From JACQXM01 sp964569425 (lineage in GTDB: Bacteria > Planctomycetota > Phycisphaerae > UBA1845), in the NCBI GenBank assembly GCA_964569425.1, contig CAZMVD010000100.1, forward strand, positions 1-15,787: a stretch of DNA of 15,787 nucleotides, written 5' to 3'. Each line of letters starts with the position of its first letter. Position 1 is the stretch's first letter. The position numbers and the translations under genes are program-made. Below the pieces are notes generated by a model. It ran no database searches. It saw only the letters and a program-made list of their open reading frames with translations, and was not told where the DNA came from. This document shows positions 1 through 5,713 of the stretch, in pieces.

Positions 1-1715
1 GCCAGGCGGACAAGTATCACGTGCCGCGGATCTGCCTTATCAACAAGATGGACCGGGTGGGGGCGGATTTTGAGTTTTCGGTGAAGTCGATCCGGGAGCG
101 ATTGAATGCGCACCCGGTGCCGGTGCAGATACCGATCGGGGCGGGGGGGGGCTTTCGGGGGCTGATCGACCTGGTGGAGATGGTGGCGGTGTTCTACCGG
201 GTGGAAGCGCAGGGTTCGAGTTTTGACGTGACGGAGATTCCGGAGGAGCTGGCCGAGGCGGCGGCGGAGGCGCGGCGGCAGATGCTGGAATCGGTGGCGG
301 AGACGTGCGAGCCGCTGATGGAGAAGTACCTTGCGGATGAGGTGATTACGGCGGAGGCGTTTCGCGCGGCGCTGCGGGCGGCGACGATCCGACGGCAGCT
401 GGTGCCGGTGCTGTGCGGGAGCGCGCTGAAGTACATCGGGGTGCAGCGGATGCTGGATGCGGTTTGCGAGTATCTGCCGAGTCCGCTGGAAGTTCCGCCG
501 GTGGTGGCGCATGACCCGAAGCGGCGGGACGTGACGCACGAGCTGGGGTGTGACGAGCATGCGCCGCTGGCGGCGCTGGTGTTCAAGGCGGTGGCGGAGC
601 GGCCGTTGGACTTGTATTACCTGCGGATCTACTCGGGGACACTGAAGGGGAACATGCGGCTGTTCAACAGCAACACGGGTGAGAAGGAGAACGTGAGCCG
701 GATCTACCGGATGTTCGCGAAGCGGCGGGATCAGCTCGACGCGGCGGTGGCGGGGGAAATTGTGGCGGTGGTGGGTCCGAAGAGCGCGCTGACGGGGCAC
801 ACGCTGTGCGATCAGCGGCGGCCGGTGCTGCTGGAGTCGATCAAGTTTCCGGAGACGGTGATCAGCGTGTCGGTGGAGTCGCGGTCGTCGAAGGATCGGG
901 ATCGAATGCTGGAGGCGTTGACGGCGCTGACGCGGCAGGATCCGACGCTTTCGCTGACGCACAATCCGGAGACGGGGCAAACGCTGCTTTCGGGGATGGG
1001 GGAGCTGCATCTGGAGGTGATGGTGCAGCGGCTGCGGCTGGAGATGAACCTGGATATTGCGGTGGGCAAGCCGCGGGTTTCGTATCGGGAGACGGTGCGC
1101 GTGGCGGGGGAGGCGGAGGGACGGTTCGCGCGGCAGATCGGGGGGCGGGATCATTTCGCGGCGGTTCGGCTGCGATTGGAGCCGAGGGTGCGGGTACAGA
1201 CGGGGCCGAATTATGAGGTGGTGTGCGACCTGGAAGAAGAAGAATTGGAGGCGCGGTTTCAGACGGCGGTGGTGACGGGGATTACGGATGCGGCGCACAG
1301 CGGGGTTTTGGGGGGGTACCCGGTGATCGACTGGACGGCGACGGTGGTGGGGGCTGAACAGCACGAGTCGGACAGTTCGGAAGTGGCGTTTGAGAATGCG
1401 GCGCGAATGGCGTTCCTGGAGGCGATGGGGGCGGCCGATCCAGTGTTACTTCAACCTATTATGGATGTGGAGGTTGTGACGCCTGAGGAGTATTTCGGGT
1501 CGATCATGAGTGATCTGAATGCGCGGGGGGCTGCGGTTCGAGACAGCATGGTTCGGGGTTTGAACCGGGTGGTGAAGGCGGACGTGCCGCTGTCGCAGAT
1601 GTTCGGGTACGTGACTAAGCTGCGGAGCCTTTCGCAGGGCCGGGCGACGGCGTCGATGGTCCCTTCGCACTATGCGCCGGTGTCTGCGGCGGAGATGAAG
1701 TCGCTGGTGGGATGA
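1..1715 (+). CDS. fusA: Elongation factor G (5'-truncated by window edge)
   Basis: EF-G is the cytoplasmic GTPase that translocates tRNA and mRNA through the ribosome. The reading frame is open from base 3 (QADKYHVPR...), so the true start lies outside the window; about 127 residues carrying G1-G3 are missing by comparison with the usual ~700-residue protein. Visible landmarks are the G4 motif NKMD (bases 42-53), a G5-like GSALK, the domain II start (LVFKAVAE, then YSGTLKGN), the domain III signature GMGELHLEV (993-1019), the domain IV GYPVIDW and DSSEVAF segments, and the C-terminal MFGYVTKLRSLSQGRA. Oddity: the domain IV consensus GGxGQYG is replaced by GGRDHFA (1140-1160), so this may be an spd- or EF-G2-like paralogue rather than a textbook FusA. 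It is followed by rpsJ with no tuf between them. The stop is TGA at 1713-1715. Confidence 0.95.
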   Translation, partial: QADKYHVPRICLINKMDRVGADFEFSVKSIRERLNAHPVPVQIPIGAGGGFRGLIDLVEMVAVFYRVEAQGSSFDVTEIPEELAEAAAEARRQMLESVAETCEPLMEKYLADEVITAEAFRAALRAATIRRQLVPVLCGSALKYIGVQRMLDAVCEYLPSPLEVPPVVAHDPKRRDVTHELGCDEHAPLAALVFKAVAERPLDLYYLRIYSGTLKGNMRLFNSNTGEKENVSRIYRMFAKRRDQLDAAVAGEIVAVVGPKSALTGHTLCDQRRPVLLESIKFPETVISVSVESRSSKDRDRMLEALTALTRQDPTLSLTHNPETGQTLLSGMGELHLEVMVQRLRLEMNLDIAVGKPRVSYRETVRVAGEAEGRFARQIGGRDHFAAVRLRLEPRVRVQTGPNYEVVCDLEEEELEARFQTAVVTGITDAAHSGVLGGYPVIDWTATVVGAEQHESDSSEVAFENAARMAFLEAMGAADPVLLQPIMDVEVVTPEEYFGSIMSDLNARGAAVRDSMVRGLNRVVKADVPLSQMFGYVTKLRSLSQGRATASMVPSHYAPVSAAEMKSLVG

Positions 1716-1772
1716 TTGCGGGGTCGCAGAGCGCGGGGGATCGCTGGGTCAAAAAACGCGAGATCAGGGCTG

Positions 1773-1800
1773 TTGACAGGGATAGGGGATGGCTTATGCT
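1773..1800 (+). promoter_or_regulatory. Sigma70-type promoter of the S10 operon
   Basis: A perfect -35 hexamer TTGACA (1773-1778), a 16-bp spacer and a -10 TATGCT (1795-1800, four of six consensus positions) precede rpsJ. The expected transcription start near 1807 would give a leader of about 57 bases. It is the best promoter match I noticed in the window, and it marks the point where the S10 transcript would begin downstream of fusA. Confidence 0.7.
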
Positions 1801-1810
1801 ATCTGGTCTG

Positions 1811-1842
1811 TCGCCATTTTTTGCGTTGGCGAGATTTTGTTT
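1811..1842 (+). promoter_or_regulatory. Leader hairpin with T-rich tail, possible attenuator
   Basis: TCGCCA (1811-1816) and TGGCGA (1827-1832) form a perfect 6-bp stem with a 10-base loop, followed by ATTTTGTTT (1834-1842). This resembles a weak intrinsic terminator inside the S10 leader. The stem is short and the T tract interrupted, so termination is uncertain. In gamma-proteobacteria L4 controls attenuation in the S10 leader; a parallel here is inference only. Confidence 0.35.
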
Positions 1843-1863
1843 GCGGAAGCGGGGCGAACGGGC

Positions 1864-2175
1864 GTGAGCGCGAAGAATCGAATTCGAATTCGGATGGAAG
1901 CTTACGACGCGCGATCGCTGGATGCGTCGGCGAAGGAGATCGTTGAGCAGGCGAAGCGGACGAGTGCGCGGGTGCACGGTCCGATTCCGCTGCCGACGCG
2001 GATCGAGCGCTACACGGTGCTGCGGAGCCCGCACATCGACAAGAAGTCGCGCGAACAGTTCGAGATGCGGACGCACAAACGGATCATCGACATCAGTGAG
2101 CCGACGGCGCGCACGGTCGAGGCGATCAACCGCATTCAGGTGCCCGCAGGCGTGTTCGTGAAGATCAAGACGTAG
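1864..2175 (+). CDS. rpsJ: 30S ribosomal protein S10
   Basis: S10 is a head protein of the small subunit and, as NusE, a partner of NusB and NusG in transcription antitermination. I chose GTG 1864, which gives 103 residues, the usual family length, beginning VSAKNRIRIRMEAYD. GGGGCGA lies 6 bases upstream and GGAAG slightly further. Family hallmarks are EIVEQAKRTSARVHGPIPLPTR, then RTHKRIIDI and the C-terminal VPAGVFVKIKT. A longer in-frame start at ATG 1789 would add a hydrophobic N-terminus foreign to S10. It is the first gene downstream of the S10 promoter. Its first codons carry a 14-bp palindrome (1879-1892). Confidence 0.96.
   Translation: MSAKNRIRIRMEAYDARSLDASAKEIVEQAKRTSARVHGPIPLPTRIERYTVLRSPHIDKKSREQFEMRTHKRIIDISEPTARTVEAINRIQVPAGVFVKIKT
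1879..1892. repeat. 14-bp perfect palindrome in rpsJ start region
   Basis: CGAATTCGAATTCG is its own reverse complement and contains two adjacent GAATTC units. It encodes part of the RIRIR segment of S10. In RNA it could fold as a 5-bp stem with a UCGA loop, 15-28 bases after the first base of the start codon. It stands out as A/T-rich in a very GC-rich window. Confidence 0.6.
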
Positions 2176-2199
2176 ATGCGGTGGCGGCCTGGCGGACGG

Positions 2200-2328
2200 G
2201 CTGCGGCGCAGCACCTGTTTCGTCGAACCACTCTAGCTAAGACAAGCGTGGCCGTGTGAGCTTCATCGCACGGGAGGCAAGGACTCGGCGTCTGTGCCGC
2301 GGTGCGGGCGCCGAAACAGGTTCTAAGG
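2200..2328 (+). promoter_or_regulatory. Structured rpsJ-rplC intercistronic leader, candidate cis-regulatory RNA
   Basis: The 161-base gap 2176-2336 is one of the two longest intercistronic gaps of the locus. A 5-bp hairpin (GCTGC 2200-2204 with GCAGC 2208-2212) abuts a 10-bp perfect long-range stem, ACCTGTTTCG (2213-2222) with CGAAACAGGT (2312-2321). Inside it is an 8-bp hairpin, CCGTGTGA (2252-2259) with TCGCACGG (2266-2273), which has one G-U pair and a 6-base loop. A small hairpin near 2296-2309 or 2286-2299 is also possible. The closing stem ends 3 bases before the rplC SD AAGG (2325-2328). The shape suggests a multi-branch leader controlling rplC translation. Its ligand is unknown. Confidence 0.5.
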
Positions 2329-2336
2329 TATCGACT

Positions 2337-2990
2337 ATGCCCACGGGATTGATCGGCACCAAGGTCGGGATGACGCGGATCCTCACGGAGACCGGGCAGG
2401 CGCAGCCGGTGACGGTGGTCAAGGCGGGGCCGTGTGTGGTGCTCCAGGTCAAGTCCAAGGAGCGGGACGGCTACGACGCCTTGCAGTTGGGGTTCGGCGA
2501 CGTGAAGCCGCACCGTTCGACGAAGCCGTTGATCGGTCATGCGGCGGGCGGGCGGACGGGTCCGAAGCGTTACAGTCGTGAGTTCCGTCTGGACTCGGCG
2601 GCGGAGGCGCAGGCGGGGGATGTGCTGACGGTTGAGGTGTTCAGCGAGGCGAAGGTGAGTTACGTGGACGTGGTCGGGACGACCAAGGGCAAGGGATACC
2701 AGGGCGTGATGAAGCGTCACGGATTCGGCGGCATGTGCGCTTCGCACGGGACGGAGCGTAAGCACCGTTCGCCGGGCGGCATCGGCGCGCACGCCCCGCG
2801 CGGCACGGGGCAGTCGGTGAAGAAGGGTAAACGCATGGCCGGCCACATGGGTCACGTCCGCTGCACGGTCAGTTCTCTCCGCCTCGTCAAAGTCGATTCT
2901 GAAAACGATCTTTTGCTCATCGCCGGCAGCATCCCGGGCCCCAACGGGGCGATGGTTGAAGTGCGCCAGGCGACGAAGAAGAAGGGTTGA
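2337..2990 (+). CDS. rplC: 50S ribosomal protein L3
   Basis: L3 is an early-assembly 23S rRNA binder whose central loop reaches toward the peptidyl transferase centre. ATG 2337 gives 217 residues (E. coli 209) and begins MPTGLIGTKVGMTR, the family N-terminus; the SD AAGG at 2325-2328 is 8 bases away. The central signature runs through KGKGYQGVMKRHGFGG and HRSPGGIGAHAPRGTGQ, then KGKRMAGHMG. The Gln methylated by PrmB in enterics is not present at the equivalent place (GAHAP here). The frame is open back to GTG 2256, but that would add 27 residues foreign to L3 and lies within the structured leader. It is followed closely by rplD. Confidence 0.97.
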   Translation: MPTGLIGTKVGMTRILTETGQAQPVTVVKAGPCVVLQVKSKERDGYDALQLGFGDVKPHRSTKPLIGHAAGGRTGPKRYSREFRLDSAAEAQAGDVLTVEVFSEAKVSYVDVVGTTKGKGYQGVMKRHGFGGMCASHGTERKHRSPGGIGAHAPRGTGQSVKKGKRMAGHMGHVRCTVSSLRLVKVDSENDLLLIAGSIPGPNGAMVEVRQATKKKG

Positions 2991-2995
2991 TCGCG

Positions 2996-3637
2996 ATGCT
3001 CGCCGTACCGGTTTTTGACATGAAGGGGCAGCGTCTGGGCCAGATGGAGGTCGATCCGGCGGTGCTTGGCGGGCGGGTTCGTCCGCGGTTGATCAAGCAG
3101 GCGATCGTGACGTATCTGGACCATCAGCGGCTGGAGTCGGCGCGGCGGAAGGGACGCGGGGAGGTGGAAGGGTCAACGCGCAAGGTGTATCGGCAAAAGG
3201 GAACGGGTAACGCGCGAATGGGTCCGATTCGGGCTCCGCAGCGGCGAGGCGGCGGACGGGCGTTTTCCAAGCAGGGGCCGCGACGGTTCAAGGACTTCCC
3301 CAAGAAGATGCGACGGCTGGCGCGGGACAACGCGGTGCTGGCGAAGATACAGGCCGAAGACGTGATGATCGTGGATGGGCTGAGCCTAGCGGCGCCGAAA
3401 ACGCAGACGTTGTCGAAGATGTTCGGGGCGCTGGGCGCGCAGGACGGCTGCCTGCTGGCGGTGCATGAGTACGACGAGAACGTTTATCGATCGGGTCGAA
3501 ACATCGCCCGCGCGGACGTGCGGGTGGTGGACGACCTGAATGCGTATGTGGTGTTGTTGCGTTCGAAGCTGATTTTTACGCGAGCGGCGTTTGAGCGTTT
3601 TGCGCAAGCGGCGCAGGGCGTGGGGGCGTCGGCGTAG
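2996..3637 (+). CDS. rplD: 50S ribosomal protein L4
   Basis: L4 binds 23S rRNA domain I, lines the exit-tunnel constriction with its extended loop and, in some bacteria, represses the S10 operon. ATG 2996 gives 213 residues; the SD GAAGGG (2981-2986) is inside the end of rplC, 9 bases upstream. Only 5 bases separate the two genes, so translation is probably coupled. The rRNA-binding loop shows RQKGTGNARMG (residues 66-76), followed by the RRGGGRAF segment; the C-terminal half has ENVYRSGRNI and the VRVVDDLNAY strand. An upstream in-frame TTG at 2987 overlaps the rplC stop and is less likely. Confidence 0.96.
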   Translation: MLAVPVFDMKGQRLGQMEVDPAVLGGRVRPRLIKQAIVTYLDHQRLESARRKGRGEVEGSTRKVYRQKGTGNARMGPIRAPQRRGGGRAFSKQGPRRFKDFPKKMRRLARDNAVLAKIQAEDVMIVDGLSLAAPKTQTLSKMFGALGAQDGCLLAVHEYDENVYRSGRNIARADVRVVDDLNAYVVLLRSKLIFTRAAFERFAQAAQGVGASA

Positions 3638-3661
3638 CGGGGATTGATCGGGCAGGCAGCG

Positions 3662-3973
3662 ATGGACATTTACAACATAGTGAAGCGTCCGGTGGTCACC
3701 GAGAAGGGGACGCATCAGTCGCAGCAGTCGCATGGCGAGACTCGAAGCAAGCCGGCGCGCGGCGGATCGTTTACGTTCGAAGTGCATCCGGACGCGACGA
3801 AGCCGCAGATCCGGCAGGCGATCGAGAAGATCTACAACGTGAAGGTTGCTTCGGTGCGGACTGCGAATCGGAAGGGCAAGACGCGGCGGTATCGATTCAA
3901 GATCGGTAAGACCTCGGATTGGAAGCGGGCGGTGGTGGTGCTTCGTGCGGACCATCACATCGACCTGTTCTAG
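3662..3973 (+). CDS. rplW: 50S ribosomal protein L23
   Basis: L23 sits at the tunnel exit and is the docking point for trigger factor and SRP. ATG 3662 gives 103 residues starting MDIYNIVKRPVVTEKG, the family N-terminus. The core follows: FTFEVHPDATKPQIRQAIEK, VKVASVRTANRKGK and TSDWKRAVVVL. Oddity: between the EK of VTEKG and FTFEV there are 21 residues (G16-S36, rich in Gln, Ser, His and Arg), where the family usually has about 10, so the surface loop has an ~11-residue insertion. The SD is poor (GGGCAGG around 3650-3656). The last codons may pair with the rplB SD. Confidence 0.94.
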   Translation: MDIYNIVKRPVVTEKGTHQSQQSHGETRSKPARGGSFTFEVHPDATKPQIRQAIEKIYNVKVASVRTANRKGKTRRYRFKIGKTSDWKRAVVVLRADHHIDLF

Positions 3974-4018
3974 GGGCGGGCATCGGCGGCGGTCGCGGTT
4001 GGCGGCCGGCGGACAGGT
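3963..4018 (+). promoter_or_regulatory. Long-range inverted repeat masking the rplB SD
   Basis: ACCTGTTC at the very end of rplW (3963-3970) can pair with GGACAGGT (4011-4018), which contains the rplB SD; one pair is G-U. A ribosome finishing rplW would open this stem, so it could couple the translation of L23 and L2. A stem of this length is not rare by chance in GC-rich sequence. Confidence 0.3.
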
Positions 4019-4023
4019 GGTAT

Positions 4024-4890
4024 ATGGGCGTTACACAATACAAGCCGACATCGCCGGGGCGGCGAAATTCGACGGTCAACGACTTTTTCGAGTTGACCGA
4101 CAAGCGCCGCCGTCCGGAGAAGAGCCTTTGCGAACGGCTGACCAAGCACAGCGGGCGCAATCACCATGGACGAATCACGTGCCGGCATCGGGGCGGGGGG
4201 GCGCGACGGATCTACCGAGTGATCGACTTCAAGCGGCGCAAAGACGGCGTGGTGGGGAAGGTGGAAGCGATTGAGTATGACCCGAACCGTACGTGTCACA
4301 TTGCGCTGGTGAGCTATACGGATGGTGAGAAGCGGTACATTCTGGCGCCGCTGGGGTTGCAGGCCGGGCATACGGTGGAGAGCGGGGCGGAGGTGGAACC
4401 CAAGATCGGGAACACCATGCCGTTGCGGCGGATTCCACCGGGAATGGACGTTCATAATATCGAACTGAATGAGGGGCAGGGGGGCAAGCTGGTTCGAAGC
4501 GCCGGGACCTCGGCGCGGCTGCTGTCGCGAACGGATCAATGGGCGGTGGTGATTCTGCCGTCCGGGGAAATGCGGGAGGTTCGGGCGGAATGCCGCGCGA
4601 CCGTGGGGCAGGTGGGGAACCTGGATCATCAGAATCTGCGCTGGGGCAAAGCGGGGCGAACTCGGCACCGCGGCCGGCGTCCGCATGTGCGCGGCACGGC
4701 GATGAACCCGGTGGCGCATCCGCTGGGCGGCGGCGAAGGTCGTAGCGGCGGCGGTCGGCATCCGTGCAGTCCGACGGGGGTGCTGGCGAAGGGTGGGCGA
4801 ACGCGGTCACCGAAGAAGCCGTCGAACCGTCGGATCATGCGGCGGCGCAAGAGCGTGCGTTACGGTCAATTGCCGGTGCCGAAGAAGTAG
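4024..4890 (+). CDS. rplB: 50S ribosomal protein L2
   Basis: L2 is a large-subunit protein required for subunit association and peptidyl transferase function. ATG 4024 gives 288 residues (family about 273-285), starting MGVTQYKPTSPGRRN; GGACAGG (4011-4017) serves as SD. The signature region MNPVAHPLGGGEGRSGGGRH is present, with the key His at residue 232 (E. coli His229), after the RTRHRGRRPHVRGTA segment. The N-terminal half shows HHGRITCRHRGGGARRIYR and VEAIEYDPNR; the C-terminus ends in a basic SNRRIMRRRKSVRYG tail. The frame is open upstream but those residues are not L2-like. Confidence 0.97.
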   Translation: MGVTQYKPTSPGRRNSTVNDFFELTDKRRRPEKSLCERLTKHSGRNHHGRITCRHRGGGARRIYRVIDFKRRKDGVVGKVEAIEYDPNRTCHIALVSYTDGEKRYILAPLGLQAGHTVESGAEVEPKIGNTMPLRRIPPGMDVHNIELNEGQGGKLVRSAGTSARLLSRTDQWAVVILPSGEMREVRAECRATVGQVGNLDHQNLRWGKAGRTRHRGRRPHVRGTAMNPVAHPLGGGEGRSGGGRHPCSPTGVLAKGGRTRSPKKPSNRRIMRRRKSVRYGQLPVPKK

Positions 4891-4988
4891 GGTCGGGGAG
4901 CGAGACGTTTTCGGCGGCGTGACGGGATGAATGCAAGACGGTCGGGAGGTTGGGGACGAGATTTGGGACTCTGGATGGAACGCTGGGC

Positions 4989-5264
4989 ATGACTCGATCG
5001 CAAAAGAAAGGCCCGTTCGTCGTGGAGAAGCTCTTCCAGAAGGTGATGAACCTGAAGGCGAAGGGCGGCACGGCGGCTATTCGGACGTGGGCGCGGCGGT
5101 GCACCATCGTTCCGGAGTTTGTGGGCCACCGTTTTGAAGTACACAACGGGAAGATGTTTCATTCGGTGTACGTGACCGAAGACATGGTGGGTCATAAGTT
5201 GGGCGAGTTCAGCCCGACGCGGCAGTTTCGCGGGCACAGTGCCAAGAAGAAGGCAGAGGCGTAA
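4989..5264 (+). CDS. rpsS: 30S ribosomal protein S19
   Basis: S19 is a head protein that works with S13 near the A-site finger and intersubunit bridges. ATG 4989 gives 91 residues (family about 92), beginning MTRSQKKGPFVVEKL; GGATGGAA just upstream is the SD. Hallmarks are IRTWARRCTIVPEFVG, VHNGKMF and EDMVGHKLGEFSPTRQFRGH. The frame continues upstream to TTG 4950, but that region is not S19-like. A 98-base gap (4891-4988) separates it from rplB; I see no strong structure there. Confidence 0.96.
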   Translation: MTRSQKKGPFVVEKLFQKVMNLKAKGGTAAIRTWARRCTIVPEFVGHRFEVHNGKMFHSVYVTEDMVGHKLGEFSPTRQFRGHSAKKKAEA

Positions 5265-5305
5265 CAGGGGCTTGGCACGGCGCGAGCCGTGGTCGCCCGC
5301 GGGCG
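5239..5305 (+). promoter_or_regulatory. Competing hairpins between rpsS and rplV
   Basis: GTGCCAAG in the last rpsS codons (5239-5246) pairs perfectly with CTTGGCAC (5271-5278). The overlapping alternative CACGGC (5276-5281) with GCCGTG (5286-5291) forms a 6-bp stem capped by GCGA, a GNRA tetraloop. The two share 5276-5278 and exclude each other. A 12-bp palindrome CGCCCGCGGGCG follows (5294-5305), directly before the rplV SD GAGGG (5307-5311). Confidence 0.45.
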
Positions 5306-5318
5306 TGAGGGTTTGGAG

Positions 5319-5663
5319 ATGGCTGTAGCCTCTTTGCAGTGGACCGCCAAGCATCGCTTCGCGCGGATATCGCCGTACAAAGTGCGGCTGGTGGCGGGGT
5401 TGATTCGGGGCCGGCGATGCAGCGATGCGCTGGAACAGCTTCGATTCAACAGCCGGCGCGGGGCGCGGTTTGTGAGCGACGTGCTTCGGTCGGCGATGGC
5501 GAACGCGGGCGAGAACGAGGCGAACCTGTCGCGGCTGGTGGTGGCCGAAATCCGGGTGGACGGCGGCCCGCATCAAAAGCGATGGCGGCCGAAAGATCGT
5601 GGGCGGGCGCACCCCATATTGAAGCGCACGAGCCACATCAGCGTGGTGGTCGAGGAGCGTTAA
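5319..5663 (+). CDS. rplV: 50S ribosomal protein L22
   Basis: L22 touches all 23S rRNA domains, and its beta-hairpin loop lines the exit tunnel near the macrolide site. ATG 5319 gives 114 residues; the SD GAGGG (5307-5311) is 7 bases upstream. The N-terminal core is ARISPYKVRLVAGLIRGRRC; the tunnel-hairpin region appears as HQKRWRPKDRGRAHPILKRT followed by SHI, matching the family. An in-frame GTG at 5289 would add ten residues overlapping hairpin sequence and is less likely. Confidence 0.96.
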   Translation: MAVASLQWTAKHRFARISPYKVRLVAGLIRGRRCSDALEQLRFNSRRGARFVSDVLRSAMANAGENEANLSRLVVAEIRVDGGPHQKRWRPKDRGRAHPILKRTSHISVVVEER

Positions 5664-5681
5664 AGGAATTCGGTGTTGAAC

Positions 5682-5701
5682 GTTCGGACCGTCGTCCGGA
5701 C
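5682..5701 (+). promoter_or_regulatory. Hairpin directly upstream of the rpsC SD
   Basis: GTTCGGAC (5682-5689) and GTCCGGAC (5694-5701) form an 8-bp stem with one G-U pair and a CGTC tetraloop. It ends 1 base before the rpsC SD AGGAG (5703-5707). There is no T tract, so it is not an intrinsic terminator. A role in translation or mRNA processing is inference. Confidence 0.45.
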
Positions 5702-5713
5702 CAGGAGTGTCTT

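Larger units (their letters stand above)
1716..1863 (+). other. fusA-rpsJ intergenic region (S10 operon leader)
   Basis: This 148-base gap holds a sigma70-like promoter (1773-1800) and a short hairpin with a T-rich tail (1811-1842), listed separately. I see no convincing rho-independent terminator for fusA: near 1717-1728 there is only a 4-bp hairpin without a T tract. In-frame readings upstream of the rpsJ GTG (for example from ATG 1789) give a hydrophobic stretch not found in S10, so they are treated as untranslated leader. Confidence 0.7.

Noticed and set aside
806..1216. Plus-strand 136-residue ORF inside fusA
   Set aside because: Gly/Ala/Asp-rich out-of-frame reading of a certain EF-G gene.
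1789..1863. Longer S10 from ATG 1789
   Set aside because: It overlaps the likely promoter -10 element and leader hairpin, and makes S10 25 residues too long.
2256..2336. N-terminal extension of L3 from GTG 2256
   Set aside because: The 27 added residues are not L3-like; ATG 2337 has its own SD and gives the family start.
4891..4988. Possible structured leader before rpsS
   Set aside because: Only a weak ACGTT/GGCGT pairing with two G-U pairs was found; the gap is C-poor and nothing stands out.
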